Positions 24,741 through 36,200 of a stretch of DNA of 64,000 bases are shown here, one piece after another. The stretch comes from Helicostylum pulchrum (taxonomy: Eukaryota; Mucoromycota; Mucoromycetes; Mucorales; Mucoraceae), in assembly GCA_025677825.1 (NCBI GenBank), contig JAIXMO010000058.1, positions 104,775 through 168,774 of the forward strand, in the 5' to 3' direction. A program made the translations under genes and the position numbers. Under the pieces are notes generated by a model. That model made no database searches. It saw only the letters and a list, made by a program, of their open reading frames with translations, and was not told where the DNA came from. Each line of letters opens with the position of its first letter. Position 1 is the first letter of the stretch.

Positions 24741-26850
24741 GGGGTTTTATATAGGTTAGATTAGATTATAGGTCTTACAAAGGGTTATAAATCGTCGTCT
24801 AAATAATCTTCTGCGTTTAGTTCAATGAGTTCTATGAAGGAATCAATTTTATTATGAGTAACATTTATATGGATTATTAAATACGCAACCTACTTGTTTT
24901 GATATTGCTCTTAGGTGGATTTCTTTTATTAAACGGGGATGAGTTTTCCCTTTACTTTCTTTTTATTTTGTAATAAAGTAAATCCCTGCTACTGATTAAT
25001 GATTCAATGTGACATCAACGAGCTTACGCAATGTAGTGTCAACAGGTTTAAATCTAGTAAATTTTTACTTTTTTTCGGAACGATAAGAAACTTTTATAAA
25101 CAATTAGAGCTACGTTTATTGTTCATCAGAGCTTTCTGAACAACACTCGTGGAAGATATTTGCTGATTCAATAATAATAATAAAAAGTTTATCGCTACCA
25201 AAGTCATCCTGTATTTTTATTCCAAGCGGTGGTAATATGAAAGGATTAAAAAAAAAAAAAATATATATATATATACATGTAAAAGTAAAAATGTACAAGA
25301 TTCAAGCCCGATGGCGCGTTACTTATTTTCTAGTTTCACATAGAGTAGTACTAGTAAATAGAATTCGAGAAGCTATAAGCATCAGATTGTTTTAACTTCT
25401 TTACGTTTTTTATCAAACGTTAATTTCATTTAAATTATCAGCAGCCTTAAGAATAAACCTGAAGTGCTGGAAATTTTGAATCGCCTTCTTATCCAGATTA
25501 CAAACTTACTTCGTGGATACACACTCAACAAAGGCTACTTACTCGTTATCATTATCATATTCAAAATCGTCGTCAAAATCATGGGCAGTGATTGATTGTT
25601 GGCCGTAATCAACAACAGAATGTCCTTGATTACGACAACTTAAGATTTTAGTTAAAGCAAAGATAAAACGTTTTAGTAACTAAATAAGGAGAATACAACC
25701 GGTTTAATATTAGCTCATGTATACTTATAGTAACTCCAGGTGTTTGTTGGTTCTATAACGTTTTTCTACGTGGTATTAAAGAACGAAATGGATCTAACAA
25801 TCCACAAGATTGACATTATATGGATGTATTTCTGTAGTTTTATTTTGAAGTAAAAGAAAAAGCTAATTTTGACTATAAATATTTAGACTTGAATTATAAA
25901 ATATAACGTCAGTTTTTTTTTAGTTAGGTTTACTCTCTTTTCTTTCACAAATAGTCAGGTATATATTTTATTTTAAGTCTGGTAAAAGGGATGTTCATTA
26001 ATTGATAAAAAAAACTTATACATTGCTAACTAGAATGTACAGCGTTGGCAGTTACGTCCCAGTAAGTTTTATTTGTATCTGAAATAACGTTAAAAAAAGC
26101 CAAACACTCATAAATTTTTGTTTCTAGTTTAGACATCATCCTTAAATTATTATACAAGGTAAGTAGTCTAACATCTCTACAGTATAATTTATTCTTGTCC
26201 CTATTGCCAATTTTTCCTTTCTTTATTATAGTGTACGTACTGAAAGTAATCTAATTGTCAAAAATGTGCCAACATATTCTTACATGGTAATATATACAAC
26301 TCTAGCTATGATACTATGCCGTATAATTACTAATTGTATCTCACCTATAGTGTCCACTACTAAGTAACACGTTTCACAGATAGTTTCAGCGGTTTCTCAC
26401 TGAAAACAATCAATGAAACTGCCTGAAGCATCCCTGTACAGGATTTTGTTTTATTTTATGTTTAATAGTCTTTTGACCCATTCTTTCGTATTTTTTTTTT
26501 TTTAATCAGGTATGTGTACATTTACTTTTTTTACTGCTTCTTATGATAGAAAATTAAATCTATTCATTGATTCTTCTATGGATCTCAAGGAAATGACTAC
26601 TTTTTTAAGACCAGTCGAGTAAATCGATGTTTAACAATTCTATACTCCCCAAGAAACATTACCCAAGATTCAACCACTAACCTGTTTTGATGAAAGTCAC
26701 TTTAAAAGAGTCACTTTTTTTTTTTTTTTTTCAAGGTTTTTCCCAAAAGAGAAAAAGGGGGCACTTTTATTGTAGTACTTGCGCTTGTATTTTCTTCTTT
26801 AAACAACGATTTTTTTTTTATAGATCTTTATTAACAAATAATAATACAAA
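24741..26850. other. Low-information region, possible upstream Fanzor remnants
   Basis: No intact gene. On the minus strand near 25545-25640 a short peptide-like run (SCRNQGHSVVDYGQQ..DFDDDFEYDND, followed by a GTAAGT) could be a decayed first exon of the Fanzor relic, but this is weak. The rest is AT-rich with scattered splice-like motifs and no sustained frame. Confidence 0.4.
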
Positions 26851-27753
26851 ATGGGCTTACCGCTTTGGAAACCTAGAGATATTGAACAAGAACAACATCA
26901 ACATGAAGAGTATATTAAACACCAAGAAGATATAGATGAGGATTCTTGGTCAATTTTTCCTCATCAACTTGTACAAAATGTATATAATAATAGTAATAAC
27001 AGTAGAAGACCTTCTACATCCCGACATCCTGTAAATAATAACCCTCGTCACTTGATTCCCGTATCTTCTTCCATACCAACTGCAACATCTTCTTCTCAAC
27101 TTCGTCGTTCTCGTATAACTAGAAGACATTCCATGTTAACATCTTCGCTTATGGATAGACGTAGAAGTTCTCGAGTTCATCAGCTACCAGGACCTACTAC
27201 TTCTACTTCACCACCTGTTCGAAGTGAACTGGATCGACGACTTCAGCAAAGAATTAATGAAAAGGAAGATTTACTAGAACAACTTCAAGTTACAGTTTCT
27301 TTATTAGATGAATTTCTTACAGCTAGAGCAGATTTAGGGTCTAATTTTATGAGTTTACCAGCTTTTATAACAGAAGGTAAAATAATAATTAATTTCCGGC
27401 TTTAAAAGTAATTAACATTTATTATCGTCGAAGATCTACCTGCTGTTCTTCAATCAGCTGCTTCGTTAGCGGCTATGGCCCCTTCAGTTCTATCTTCGTT
27501 CATACCACCCACACAAAATACCACTAATGAAGTTACTACACTTCATGAGATGGTAGATCGATTACTTCAAATACCACCTTATTCTACACGTATTCATAAT
27601 GTAGAAACCAATATTATTTCTGCTCACAGACGTATTAGAGAACAATTAAGTTTATTAGGCACTTCATCTATCCCTTCACCTATTATTAGACCTTCCTTAG
27701 AAAACAGACCTTCTTTACTTGACTATCACCAAGAATCTAATTCGTCTTTATAA
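26851..27753 (+). CDS. Hypothetical protein with coiled-coil segments
   Basis: Two exons (26851-27376 and 27434-27753) join to 281 residues; donor GTAAAA and acceptor AAG are acceptable and phase is kept. Not recognised. It opens GLPLWKPRDIEQEQHQHEE, has a Ser/Thr/Arg-rich disordered middle (RRSRITRRHS, DRRRSSRVHQ), then a helical segment ELDRRLQQRINEKEDLLEQL and a second half with TLHEMVDRLLQIPPYSTRIH and NIISAHRRIREQLSLLG. No signal peptide or membrane segment. The amphipathic helices suggest a protein-interaction role. Codon use and splice structure resemble the host genes around it; function unknown. Confidence 0.7.
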
Positions 27754-28047
27754 AATCCTCTGTACATTTCTTTATTTTTTATAACATTCTCCCCCCCCCC
27801 CCTTTTTTAAAAAAACAATTTTTATACATGTATCAAAGTTTTTACACTGAAATTTATATTGCTGTACAAAGTAGTAATGATACAAATAAAATTCACACAT
27901 GATCACCACATACATGAAAAGTTTTTTTTCCAGGCACAAAAAAATGCTTTTTAAATATTATGCATTCACATTTTTTTTAATACATTTTTATTTCACTTTA
28001 TAAGAGAGTGTGTGTGGTTATTTAATACAGAATTTAGTTTTTTTTTG

Positions 28048-30529
28048 TTAGTACCCAACCCAAGCATTGGTATGACCTTCATTACTGTGGGTATTTTCAT
28101 GATCAACCCATAAATTGGAATGATCACCTTGAAGAAGTGTCACTTCTTGATCAAAAGCATTGTCATGAACAGTATCTTGACTTTCAACTTCTTCGGATTG
28201 CCATTCATTGTCATGTACTTCGTTCATATGTTCATCATTGGATTCCCATTCAGCAGCATTAACATGATCGGAATCTGCTTCAATCTCTTCAGACTCCCAT
28301 TCAGCCGCATTGTTATGGTCTTCATCGTTAGAAGACCACTCAGAAGCGTTGACATGGTTATCATCTTCATTGGAAGACCACTCAGAAGCGTTGTTATGGT
28401 TATCAGATTCGTCAGAAGTCCATTCAGCAGCGTTAATATGATCATCGGATTGCCATTCAGCATCATTATTATGACCAGACCCGGCATCAATTTCTTCAGA
28501 TTGCCATTCAGCAGCATTCTCGTGACCCTCAGTATCGTTCGATTGCCATTCAGCAGCGTTAATGTGATCATCGGATTGCCATTCAGCATCATTGTTATGA
28601 CCAGACTCGGCATCAATTTCTTCAGATTGCCATTCAGCAGCATTCTCGTGACCCTCAGTATCGTTCGATTGCCATTCAGCAGCGTTAATGTGATCATCGG
28701 ATTGCCATTCAGCATCATTGTTATGACCAGACTCGGCATCAATTTCTTCAGATTGCCATTCAGCAGCATTCTCGTGACCCTCAGTATCGTTCGATTGCCA
28801 TTCAGCAGCGTTAACATGGTCACTGGATTGCCATTCGGCATCGTTATGATGGGCGGGCTCAGCATCTATTTCTTCAGACTCCCATTCGGCAGCATTATCA
28901 TGGTTATCATTGGATTGCCATTCAGAAGCGTTAAGATGGTCTTCAGATTGCCATTCAGCGTCATTAGCATGAACAGTTTCAGCATCGATTTCTTCAGATT
29001 GCCACTCAGCAGTATTATCATGATTATCTTGATTAGAGGTCCACTCAGCAGCATCGGTATGACCATCAGCTTCCCATTCAGCATTATTTGTATGGTAGCT
29101 ATTAGCATGTTGAAGATCAATATCTTCAGTATCCCAACCAGAGTTATCATGGCCTTCGGATTGCCATTCAGCGTCATTATGATGAGCAGGTTCAGCTTCA
29201 ATTTCTTCAGTTTGCCATTCAGCGTCGTTAGTATGAGAGACGGTATCAGTAAAAGCATCATTCGATTGCCATTCAGCATCGTTTATATGATAATCATTAT
29301 CATTATCATGATCAATATCAACTTCTTCCGAGTTCCAACCATTTAAATGAGCATCGTCATCTTGAACGGAATTAAAATGATTATCATTTTCTTGCCATTC
29401 AGAATCATTTGTATGATATTCAGGGTGACTTTCGACATCAACATCTTCAGTTGCCCAACCATCAACATGTTCAATAGTAGTGGAAGTCAAATCAACGTCA
29501 TTAAGATGGTCATTAGACTCCCAATCGGCATCATTGTTATGGTAACTGTCAGCATGATCAATGTCGATCTCTTCAGTGCTCCAACCATTGTTATGAGTAT
29601 CTACATCATTTTGATGAGTGTCTTCCCATTCAGAGCTGTCAATGTGTTCATTATCAGCACTGACTTCTTCAGTATCCCAATCAGCTTCATTACCATGTGT
29701 ATCAGCTTCATTTACCCATTCGGAATCATTTTGATGATATTTAGCAGCACCAGTTGTTTGATCTTCATTTGTGAAATAATCAGCATCGTTTGAATGCCAT
29801 GCCTTTTCAGTAGCATCGTTATTATGAGCTTCTTCAGATTCATTTACCCACTCAGAATCATTTTGATGATATTGAGTAGTCGATCTATCTTGATTAGCAT
29901 CATTGGAATGCCATTCATTAGCATTAGCATTTGCATGTGTAAGATCTTCATTAGTGAACCAAGGATCTGCTTCATTCTTATGAGTTACTGCAATTGTTTG
30001 AGTTTCCTTATTTTTATCGATATATTTTTTGTAATCTTGATCTAAGCTATCAATATATTGATTGAATGATTGAGTCTTTGCTGTCTCCACTTCATTTTGG
30101 TGTGATTCATTATCCTTGGAGATACGTGCTACTTGATCTAAAGCAGAGTTCCAGCTAGAATCATTGTCATGAGCAGCAGATGATTTTCCACCGTTAGCTT
30201 GAATTTCTTGTAAAATCTTTTCAATTTCAGATTCATTTAATGGTTTAGGTGTAGTAGTTGTAGTAACTGTAGCTGTAGTTGTGGCTGTAGTTGTGGCTGT
30301 AGTAGTAGTAGTAGTAGTAGTAGTAGCAGTAGGTTCAGGTGTAGCAGCAGGGACAGCTTCAGCAGTATCAACATTTTGTTCCTCTTCACGTTTATAAATT
30401 TTAAAGGAAACAGAATCGGTTTCACAAAACAAATTATCACCTTGGCCAGAAAGATGGAAATGATAATCACCACTAGGTTTACCATAAAGGTTTAGAGGTA
30501 TTTCGTTAGTAGTTTGATCACTTGCATCT

Positions 30530-30590
<61 letters not shown>

Positions 30591-30918
30591 ATTAGTTCAT
30601 ATGTGTATATATATATATATATATTTGCAACTAACCAAAAGTACCAAGGTTGGTAGTACTTCTTCCATATTCATTATCAACTAATGTAACATTAATTTTT
30701 TTCATACCGGTAGGAGCTGACCATGCTACAATATGTTGTGTTGCTTCTTCAAATCTAAGACCTGAAAAAATAAATGTATATTAATTTATATTTTCGATAT
30801 ATTTGACAAATATAACAATAATTTACCTGTTGAAGAAGGATAAATGATTCTGAACGCTAGTAATAATAATAATAAATTAGTTGGTTATATAGAGACGATA
30901 ATAATTTAGTGTGCGTAT

Positions 30919-30958
<40 letters not shown>

Positions 30959-31113
30959 ATACGTTCACAGTTTCCAATTGATTCGGATGCATCGTTAGAG
31001 TGACTAGCTACTGTAGGTATATTGAATAAAGGAGTAGCTGTTACGAAACTACCACTTTGAAGTAATAAAGCAGCAGCAATCGACAAAGAAGCCAAGTTGG
31101 AAATCAACTTCAT
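28048..31113 (-). CDS. Large secreted tandem-repeat protein (AEWQS repeats)
   Basis: Four exons (31113-30963, 30856-30827, 30761-30636, 30527-28048) join in frame to 928 residues. Residues 1-26 form a signal peptide (KLISNLASLSIAAALLLQSG). A globular N-terminal region of about 140 residues follows (FRIIYPSSTG, HIVAWSAPTGMKKINVTLVD, GDYHFHLSGQGDNLFCETDSVSFKIY) that looks like a small beta-sandwich domain of fungal surface proteins. After a poly-Thr/Ala/Pro linker, about 650 residues consist of degenerate repeats around (N/D)xAEWQS(N/D/E), very acidic and rich in Asn, Asp, Glu, Trp and His. No GPI signal is evident at the end (THSNEGHTNAWVGY). Likely an extracellular or cell-wall protein; family not recognised. 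Exon 2 is only 30 nt. Exon 4 contains recent 126-bp duplications. Confidence 0.85.
28441..28818 (-). repeat. Three near-identical 126-bp tandem units in the repeat protein
   Basis: Units at 28441-28566, 28567-28692 and 28693-28818 differ by a few bases and each encodes the same 42 residues (three AEWQS motifs per unit). More diverged copies continue on both sides. Confidence 0.9.
30533..30589. repeat. GA microsatellite followed by a G run, within an intron
   Basis: About 23 GA units (30533-30579) run into about 10 G, in the intron between exons 3 and 4 of the repeat-protein gene. Confidence 0.95.
30925..30956. repeat. GT microsatellite within an intron
   Basis: About 16 GT units directly before the exon 1 donor of the same gene (on the minus strand the intron begins GTATGTACACAC). 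Confidence 0.95.
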
Positions 31114-32910
31114 ATTATATTATTTATTTGTTGTTGTTTTTGTTGTTGTTGTTGTTGTTTAAACTTTTATATGATAAAGAAAGTGAAGGGAGTTTAAAGT
31201 AAGAAACAAAAAGAAAAAAAAAGGAAAAAGAGAGAAAAAAGAGAGGGTGAAAAGATAGAAAGGTTATCCCTTTCATATATATAAAAAAACAACAAATAGG
31301 CGGGGATAATGGAATTGAATGAATCTTGTCATATACAACTGAATCTATTTTTGTATTTGTTACACGTAAATAAATTGGTATTGCATTTTATATTTGATAA
31401 ACCGACTCTTCGTTAATGAACCCCTTCTTTTTTTACTTTTTTATCTGACCTTATTACTTTTTTTTTTACGTTTAATACCCACCCAAAAAAAAAAAAAAAA
31501 AGTATACTACTACCAGTAGATGGTTAACTAAGCAGAAGAGGAAAAAAAAAAGAAGAAAAAAGGCAGTTAAAAATATCTTTTTTAGTCTGGGATATAAAAA
31601 AAAAAATAGCCTGGAACCCGTTTATTATTACTTCCCGCTTTTGGTTCTTCTTTTGTTAATTACTAGTTGGTTTAGATACAGAAAAAAAGTAGTAGCTCAT
31701 TTGGTAGTATGACAGAGTTTGCATATATTTATACATGTACGGACCGGGTTATAATGTAGAAATGTATTCATTATTCCAAGTACAGACATAACTCCTTTGT
31801 ATCCCCCCCCCTCTTATTTGCTATTTATACAAAGATTGTTACCCAAACCATTATTACTACTGAAATAAAACTCTTTTCTTTATCATCGCAATACCAATGA
31901 CCTGTTTCGATCCTTTTTTATTTTATTTTTTCGGATGCTATTTAAATAAAGTGCTTATTTTAATATACTACTTTTTACTTCTGACCAATTAAAATCGGAT
32001 CTACCTCTTCTTATTGTTAAATGCTATATTTGCAAACCAGAGTCGTATATTTAGACATTTTGGACAGTTTAAAACAGTAGAATATATAGATTTGCACCCA
32101 GGGCTGCTGTGGAATACAATCAGGTGATTACTTTTTTCCTCTTCTGTTGACCGGAAGATTGACACTCCAACCCCCTTTTTTTTTCCGCTAGTGAAAGAGA
32201 CATGTATATATCTTTTACCGTTTAAAGCTTCTATACTTTCTTTTGTATAATATATAATATATATTGTAGCACGTGTAGCACTATAATGTTACTAGTAACG
32301 AAAGAAACAATCATTTGAAAAAAAAAAAAAAAAAAAAAAACTACTTTTCCTTTTTTAGTCTCTCACCACTCTTTTTAATATCTAATACAGACGCGACAAT
32401 TTGAGTAACTTTGCATTATGATTTTTTCTGCAATTCTGCAAAAAAAATCTCGGTTTTTTTTAAAACTCAATAGCAAGGCTCACCTGTTAACCCTATACCT
32501 TTTAAAACGTAAATTCAGGAAGAAACTAGGGAGAGTGAAAAAGCATACCGAAGAAGGAAAATAGGTGTTGATGTATTGTCCAAGTCACAATAGAGGGAAT
32601 GTCTGTGTCACCAATGAACATATGACATAGCAGACTTGTGTCTGTTGTTTAAGATAATAAGAAGATATACTAAAGGTAGCTTGATCTGCATCAACCCAGG
32701 ATGTGTCTCTGTGATGTCCTGTCATCTTTGGCCTTAATTTAAAATCCAAATAAAAAGTTACTAGTTATCAATAGATCAACAGGCTGTGACAGTTATGCAA
32801 GGTTTTTAAAGGGCCTAAAGGGCTTTTTTTATTTTATCGCAGCTTTATCTGTTTAACCACCCATTACGAACTTTTTCTTACATCTCTTCTTTTATCAAAA
32901 AGTATATATT
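31114..32910. other. Large divergent intergenic region
   Basis: 1.8 kb between two divergently transcribed genes. Contains many A/T and C runs (for example A run at about 32319-32340) and pyrimidine-rich tracts. No coding frame, tRNA or transposon was recognised. It probably holds promoters of both flanking genes. Confidence 0.55.
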
Positions 32911-33258
32911 ATGGACCCAGCACAACTAGAACAAGCTTTAAACGAGTTACCCCATGCGACTCTTATAACAGAGATTCCAGAAATACAAAACGCTATTGCA
33001 CACTTGCTTAAATCTAACCAAGAGATGCGTGAATATGATCCCAACGACCCAGACTTGATTGAAGCAATCAAGGAAAACAAGAACTTGATCACTAGAAAAG
33101 AAGCTCAGATAGATTTAACACTCAAGGTTATTCGTGAACGTATGGGAGAAGCTGCTTGGAGAGAAATGGGAAGTAATGTTAAAGAGTTTAGAGATATACA
33201 CAAACAAGAATTATTAAATAATAAACCAGAGGAGGAGGAGGAAGGTGTATTTTTATAA
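32911..33258 (+). CDS. Small conserved-looking helical protein, function unknown
   Basis: Intronless 115-residue frame: starts DPAQLEQALNELPHATLITE, then EIPEIQNAIAHLLKSNQEMREYD, AIKENKNLITRKEAQIDLTLKVI and ends in an acidic EEEEEGVFL tail. The pattern is of two or three amphipathic helices. It has balanced, non-repetitive composition unlike random AT-rich frames, so I consider it real. I do not recognise the family with certainty. It converges on the ZNFX1-like gene with only 31 bp between stop codons. A pyrimidine-rich leader precedes the ATG. Confidence 0.65.
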   Translation: MDPAQLEQALNELPHATLITEIPEIQNAIAHLLKSNQEMREYDPNDPDLIEAIKENKNLITRKEAQIDLTLKVIRERMGEAAWREMGSNVKEFRDIHKQELLNNKPEEEEEGVFL

Positions 33259-33289
33259 AGCTTTATTATTATTATTATTATTATTACTA

Positions 33290-36200
33290 TTAGATTTTGG
33301 GTTGACCAGGCCAAGCAGGACTATCAGAGCCATCGAACTCACCATAGAATCTATTGGATTCTACTACCCTATGATGAGTTCCACCAATGGGGGCATCGCA
33401 TTCAGGGCATTTACTTATTTCGGTGGCTCCACCACAATCCCCAACAAAGTAAGGATGCTGATTTTTACAGACAAACCATCTACCACCTACCAAATTATGA
33501 GGTCCTTGTTTCGTTTCATTATTCATCGCATTAATAATTTCCGTCTTTTCATTATACGTCAATTTTTGTCGTTCCTTTTCAATTCTTAATTTAATTGTAT
33601 TAACCAAATTAATTTCAGTCTTGATGAACTTGTTATATCTAAACGCACGGAAAATTGGTTTTTGACATGTAGGACATCCCCACAGCCTAACTGCTGTATG
33701 TTCACCATTTTTCGATTGATTTAAAAAGTACATGTCAAGAGATTCAACAGAGAATACTAAAAAAATAATTATAATATGAGTGATTACTAGCATACCGCTT
33801 TTTTTTTTTTTTTTTTTTTTAACTTACCACATCCACATTCTGGTAAGACATAGGCCTTTTCGCCTTCTTCAAATTCTGACAAAGATCGAAGAGAGATAGA
33901 GCATTTGAGTTCTCCATGACAAGTACTACAAGGTGGACAAGGCTCTCCGCATAAACCAGAGCATTCATGACTAAAAAAATAATTAATAATTTCATTTTTT
34001 TTTTTTTTTTTTTTCCAAGTTACTTTACCCGCAAGCAAGCTTATTGTTACAATCTTTATTACAAGGAGGTCTATCACAAATCTAATAATAATAACAATAA
34101 TAAAAAAAGGTCAATAATGCTATAATAAAGGCCTATACATACTTACTTCAGAGCACTTCTTCGTACACTTAAGATGTTTACAGCTATAAGGACAAACGCT
34201 GACACATTTGGTACAATCTTTCCAGCATTCTCGAGTACATTTATATCCATGAGAGCACATATAGTTACATTTTTCAACACAACATTCTGTATGTCTATCT
34301 GGATTGGCACAACCTAAATAAATAACAAACCATAAGCATACATACTATATTATATATATATATATATTACCATTAGCACATCCATGACCACAAATAAGTT
34401 GTTTAGGACAAGTAGCTTCACATTCTTTTCGAGCATGAGAGTGTTCAATACCACACTATATACAAAATAAAGGATTTATACATTTTTAAATCTCTAAAAT
34501 AATACCAAAAACTTACAACTTCACGACAAGGATGTCCACACTTATAATATTGATCACACATTTCAGTACATATTGGGCCTTTACCGCACTGAACATCCAT
34601 TATATGCCCACAAGGTAATTCCGTTCTAGTCATACTATGACAAACCAGATTTTTAAGATTTTTTGATTTGAAACATTCCATCATAGTTTCATGCCCACAA
34701 ACCAGCTTTACACTGATAAGAACTGGACACTCCAAATCATCAGGATGTTGAAGTGAATGACATACACCTGTCATCATATGACCACAAGTTAAAGTCACCG
34801 TACTCATTTCTTCACAAGGAGGACATTTACCATTTTTACTACACTCATAGCATTTTTTCTTACACTCGTGCTGACATTTGGAAGGTCGAATTCGATTACA
34901 ATTTTCAAGACATTTCACTTCATCATGGCTCAAGAAATGACATACTTCAGGACATACATGACCATCATTCATTAATGCTAGACAAGGAGCAGAGCATCCA
35001 CCATTTCGCATATTATCAAAGTCTTGCCATTTTTCTACAGTAAACGTATCGCCATGTTCGAAGCAACTCAATTGCATATGTGTATCAAATAAGCCTCTGG
35101 TCTTCATATACTTTGCAAAGTCTTTCCATCGCTCATGAACATCATCTCTTTCGGGTTTTCCAATCACAAATAAACCGTAGCGTGCACGAGTTAATGCAAA
35201 TGAAACATTATCCCAAGTAGAAAATGAATGTGCTGGTGTAGCGGTCGAAACAATTGTAAACGAATCTTGTCTACCTCTATTTTGTTCCACAGTATCAATA
35301 GTAATCTTATGTGTATTACTTGTAAAGCGCGTTCTTTTTAGTACCTCTTCTTTTAATATGGCTCGAATTAAAAACTTTTGCGCAAGACAAACTGTAAGAA
35401 TCGTAATAAAAGGTTTAGGGTGACGTTGTTGAGAAAGGTAAACAGCAAAGTACACAATGAATCTTGCTTCATCGACTTCAGCATCTGTAATATCCAATTT
35501 ACATATCTTGGAGTAAACTTGATTTCGTTTTGATTGTTTAGGCGCTTGATAATCAAGATAAAATGCACGTTTTGTAATACCATACATAATTTCTTCTTGA
35601 GGTTTACTACCGTCTACCATGTTTTCATTACAAGACGCTAAAGGTGCAGTAATCAATAAAGAGCTTGTTTCGTCCTTGATACTATTAAATTGATCGATTA
35701 TATTGGCCACTTCAGAGCACATAAGCCATTGTTCTTCCAATAACACCATTTCACTACCAGATCCTTTCCATCTCTCAAATAACGAAACATCAAGATTGCG
35801 AGGATGACCAGCCATATCAGTATTACTTAAATGAGGTTTAGATAAAGTATCATTGTTACCTAACAGGACCAAATGTTCCGTACGAGTACCCAAAATGGAA
35901 GATGCCAAAGTTGATTCCAATATCTCTGATGCTTCGTCTACAATAATAGCACGAGGCCATAAAGAAGAAACCCAATCTCGATGAGCAGCAGCAAAATCAG
36001 CAGTTAATCCAATAACACGATTAAACCGACAAAGGTAAGTTAACTTTTGAATTAAATTATCATCAAATGCCTTTGCTGTTTTAATTTGATCTTGTAAAAC
36101 AGCATGAATTTCATAGTCAATATAAGTCACCAATATACTAGCAAGTGATTCGATAATTTGTGTCTTTTCTTGATCAGTAGCATTCCAAACTCTATTCGTA

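Noticed and set aside
28441..28818. Regular direct repeats that could suggest a CRISPR-like array
   Set aside because: Units are contiguous, 126 bp, in frame and coding; there are no spacers, and the host is eukaryotic.
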